From Hybos culiciformis (Eukaryota; Arthropoda; Insecta; Diptera; Hybotidae): a stretch of 64,000 nucleotides of DNA. Below, in pieces: positions 60,201-64,000 of the stretch. The notes below the pieces were generated by a model. It was not told the origin of the DNA, made no database searches, and saw only the letters and a program-made list of their open reading frames with translations. How positions within the stretch are numbered: position 1 is the first letter of the stretch; each line of letters opens with the position of its first letter. Position numbers and translations under genes: made by a program. The stretch covers positions 73,729,303 to 73,793,302 of the forward strand of contig OZ023274.1 in assembly GCA_964007475.1 (NCBI GenBank), in the 5' to 3' direction.

Positions 60201-63200
60201 ATTAAATAATACCGGAATTCTTAATCAATTTGATATAGAAGATAGTGATAAGACAAATTAAAATTTTTGAAAATTGAATAAACGAATATCTGTGACTATT
60301 ATAATTTGAAATATCAATAGGAGATAAAAATTCACTTGTTGGCTTGGATAAGTTTTAAACGATAAGTAATTTTTGAAGTTAGCAGACGAGATACTTTAGA
60401 TTGGAGCATTTGAATTTGAATTTCTCTCTTAATTAAAATTTTACAATCAAAAAAGAAATTAGTTAAGTATTTCATTAATCCAAAATGTTAAAATTAACAC
60501 TGAGAACTGTGGATCTCAAATAAAAATAAAATAATTTATTTTTATTTGTATTCATCTTGAATTCAGTGATGGCTTCATATTTTTATTACATAGCCAAAAT
60601 TATGCATAAAAAGACTCAGAGCAATGCTCCTTCAAATCCCAAGAAATAACTGGGTCACAAAATATCAGCTCCTTTAATATCTCTAATATTACGTCAAAAT
60701 AAATATTTTTAAGAATATTGGCTAATGTGACGAAAATTTTGTTTTAATTTTTAATACTTTAATATAATAATTAATTAAATTAAACACCATATCTATATAT
60801 ACGATACATATATTTGGTACTGTCTTACGTAATAAAATTAGACAAAAATTCAGTATAGCTTTACATAATTGACTTGTTTAATTATAAATTTCAGTAAATT
60901 TTAATATTTTTAATCTTTTCTATGTAAAGGACTTCCATTTAGAAAATCATCTTATAATTAGAAAATATTATACTTTTTCTTTCGCTCTATTTTGCAAAAT
61001 GATAAAAATAATTTTCTGTTAATTTTTTTTTTATTCGATTGAAGAAAATTTTCGTATTGAGTTTTGTTAATTGCAAGCTGCAAGTAGGCAAATTTCTTTG
61101 ACACACAACATGGTTATAATTATAACATTATTTAAAAAATTTAAACATTTTTTATTTACAAAAAGTTACATTTACCGAAATGATTTTAGTTAGTTAGTTC
61201 GCTATAGGTCAGTTTGCTCACAATTTTCTAATATTCGAAAGAATTATAGTACCTCTCAAATTGTTTTGAACAAAGTATTGTAAATAAAAACAAGATATAA
61301 TTTAAACAAGGGATTTTTAAATATAATCATTGATTAAGAATACACTTTAGTATTATTATTCAATGATATAATAATTCAATATAGAAGCCAACAAAAGTTT
61401 TGAATAATATTTTGTTTAACTCATTTTTATAGAATGGGAATCAATGAAAATTCAATTAAACGTTATCATCATTTACTGCCCTTGTACACTATGATTACTC
61501 TAAATTTATTTAAATGACCAAGTAAACATTGTTATTATCTTCGTAACAAAAACGTCCTTGGTTTTTATAGTCAAAATAACTAAAAAAAAAAAGGAAAACA
61601 TTAAAGATTAGAAACGCAAAAAGTATATTTTTTAAAAGAGAATCATTGAAGTATAATATCTAAATATAATCCATTGAAGTAATATCTTAATATATATATT
61701 TGTATTTTTTATTGTATTATTTTATAAATAAAATTATTTAAAATACAAACTTTTGTAATTTGGGATATAGCACTACATAATGTAAGTATGTACGTCAAAA
61801 GAAAATACACTGAATATAATAAAAGTTACACATTTGACCTACTTTGAGTTTCAATTAGCATTAAAGATTGAATATTAATTATAATACCCAGATTTAAAAA
61901 AAAACAATTGTAAAACTATTTGGACTATACTAATTGTCCAAATAGTAGGAGAAATTAAGAATATTCGGTTAAGATTAAGATTAAGATCTTAGGTTGAGCG
62001 ATCAATAGGAATCAAAATATATAAAATTAATGGAGTATAAAAAATATAGAAAAAAATATAAAAAATATAATTTAAAACTTAATAAATTATTTTTGACCAT
62101 TTACGAGAAACCATTTTCATTTTTAGTTGAAATTCTGTACTTAAATTTATTTCAAGAAAGGACATTTTTTATTATTCATCTTAAAATTATCTGTAAAAAG
62201 GATTGCGTGCAAAAAAATTTAACCTCAAATTATTTTTAATATAATAAAACCTTTACATATATTATATTATTATATTTTAAGTTTCTTTTTTTTTTGTTTT
62301 TTTTGTTAATAGATCAATAAAAAATAGATTGAACACTTTCTTTTAAATTCTTTCGTGTTAATTAAGCGTGTTTTACAAATAATATTGCATTACAATTAAA
62401 TGACCAATAATCATAAATTTAATATAATTGAGAATATCACACAGGTCCTTGAAAGAAATATTGGTGTCAGTTTTTCGAGTTTCAAATTAAGTTATTTACT
62501 TATCCCATATAAAACATAAATATAAACATAAATTATTTTTGCCCATTCAGCTCTGAAAGGTTTTAAGTGGTTGCTTGCCCTTAGACTATTCAAAAATACT
62601 GACATTATTGGTTATATGTTTGCAATAATTAATAGCTAGTTGTAGAGATTTTTTTTTAGTTTTGAATAACTTTGGAAATCGAGTTAATTGAGTTAACCGA
62701 GTTAAATTCGAAGCCTTCAAAAATTAGGCAAATAATAATATAATTTTATTTGGTTCTATGTACACGAAAAATCGCTTTCAAAACTTAATTAGGTCAAAAA
62801 TAAAATATAATTTATGAATATTTTGGACTCAAAGCGAACACAGAAAGTGAACCTATAAATATTTTTATAGATAGATAGTATAATTCCAACACGGATTTAA
62901 TAAACATCTCTTCTTTCTTTGTTCAATGAGGCATTTATAATGAAGTTTATACCCTAAAAATTTTCCATTGAGAACCTGTTTCAAAACAATCAACCCCCTT
63001 ATTTTAAAGTAAGTGGAAGCATGTGTCCACAAATATTTATTTATTATTTTAGGTCAATAATATTATTGTCTTTTACAACAACACATATTACAATATTGTG
63101 AAAACATTTATACCAATATTAATGCGAAAGTCCTTTAAAATTAATTAAATAATATTTTTTTACTTTCTTATTTACAATAATAATAGTAAAAACTTTTGAA

Positions 63201-63501
63201 GACCAAAAATTTACTAATTTCAGTTATGTTATGAACTTTATTGAAAATAGTTGAAAAATTAAAAATTCGGAAAATAATCAAAGAAAAAAAATATACATAT
63301 TATATATTGCAGAATTAATAACAATTATTTATAACATAATTCATTTTGAAGAAATAAATTGTTATAATATATATTTTTATGTATTTTAAAAATTGACTTT
63401 TGCAAAAGATACATTTTTCATAAAATGTTAGTTTAATCGAAATCGAAAATGAAAAAGTGCAAAATTTTTAAAATTTATATTTAAAAATAGTAGAAAATAT
63501 T
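57266..63501. other. AT-rich non-coding sequence downstream of CCDC39
   Basis: After the 3' untranslated part of CCDC39 I see no gene. Small items are degenerate caagt repeats at about 59206..59230, a gattaa direct repeat at 61968..61988, and a gagttaa repeat at 62683..62706. The open stretches at 58933..59142 and 62030..62239 are not convincing. Confidence 0.5.
57444..57449 (+). terminator. Candidate polyadenylation signal for CCDC39
   Basis: AATAAA about 180 bases after the stop codon. In sequence this rich in A and T such hexamers are frequent by chance, so this is only the nearest well-placed one. Confidence 0.35.
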
Positions 63502-63553
63502 ATGCCACCTCAAATGTTTCGAACTAATGGAGTTTCACGATCAATTGCAAAAG
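63502..63553 (+). CDS. Very weak first-exon candidate
   Basis: An ATG opens MPPQMFRTNGVSRSIAK plus one base before a GT at 63554. Codon use is less biased than in the flanks, but the donor GTTGGT is poor and the context has no support from a second exon before the window ends. No family is recognised. Confidence 0.15.
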
Positions 63554-64000
63554 GTTGGTATAGTAATACTGTGTAGTTGGTTATGCAGGTTTATAAGAAA
63601 ATTGAGCCAATCAACAATAAGAATTAAATTTCGTCTCAATTTGATAATGAAAATATTTAAATTCATTTTGATTACAATTTTGTTACAAAATTTCAAATAA
63701 TAGATAATTTTGTAGAAAATAAATTTTGCCTTGATAAAGTTTAGAAAGAATCGCATGCTATATTATTGTATTAGGCCCAGCATAGAAGAATTCGCCCTGT
63801 TTCCAATACTCCACAGTTGAACAAAAAAAAAACCTTTTATCAAAATCAAACTCTCAGATGTAGTTAGGGGTTGAAAATTCTTATTTTTTTTTTGTCATTT
63901 GATATAATATAGTTAGTTATTGTATGTATTTATCAATTTATAATTATAATGAAGTCTATAATTAAAACAAGTATGTATTTACTATATTGTTCAATAATTT
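63554..64000. other. AT-rich sequence to the window end
   Basis: No feature is supported. A slightly richer patch at 63765..63825 (gaattcgccctgtttccaat) has no recognisable identity. Confidence 0.45.

Noticed and set aside
1..64000. tRNA genes
   Set aside because: I looked for B-box-like ggttcgaatcc phrases with a matching A box and cloverleaf and found none. A covariance-model scan would be decisive.
1..64000. Bacterial or viral contamination
   Set aside because: The base composition is uniform, spliced coding sequence is present, and no dense open frames or prokaryotic gene spacing occur.

Overview
This is a very AT-rich (roughly 80% by eye) eukaryotic window. It is dominated by non-coding DNA, homopolymer runs and decayed transposable elements, with one clearly recognisable multi-exon gene. 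The organism is most likely an insect. The grounds are short GT-AG introns with pyrimidine-rich acceptors, hAT and Helitron relics of kinds common in insects, and a conserved axonemal gene. I cannot name the species, and the insect call is inference.

Layout. At 1836..1938 on the minus strand there is a convincing first coding exon: a start in a good Kozak context, a basic N-terminus, a membrane anchor and a GTAAGT donor. The rest of that gene would lie to the left and was not found. At 2724..3734 there is a complete-ended hAT relic with perfect 8-bp target duplications, and a 217-bp palindromic MITE is inserted in its transposase remnant. A second copy of that MITE type lies at about 5727..5979. 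From about 6 to 50 kb I see essentially a gene desert. It holds three copies of a dispersed family with a long hairpin (916, 15275 and 39010), a three-unit repeat array whose middle unit carries a 34-copy pentamer expansion (20435..22018), a 464-bp MITE (33154..33617), a second hAT relic (35907..36419), a 28S rRNA fragment (46018..46146), and a 1.3-kb non-autonomous Helitron with internal repeats (50534..51833).

The only complete gene is at 53466..57265, plus strand: eight exons encoding a 951-residue coiled-coil protein that I identify as the CCDC39 (FAP59) orthologue. CCDC39 works with CCDC40 as the 96-nm ruler of the ciliary and flagellar axoneme. All eight splice junctions keep the frame, and the length is close to that of the human protein (941 residues). 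From 57.3 kb to the end I find only AT-rich sequence and one weak exon candidate.

The genes do not form an operon or cluster. I found no undescribed multi-gene system. The most unusual observations are the lineage-specific repeats: the pentamer expansion with its unexpanded sister copies in place, the hairpin-plus-minisatellite family, the nested MITE, and the rRNA fragment.
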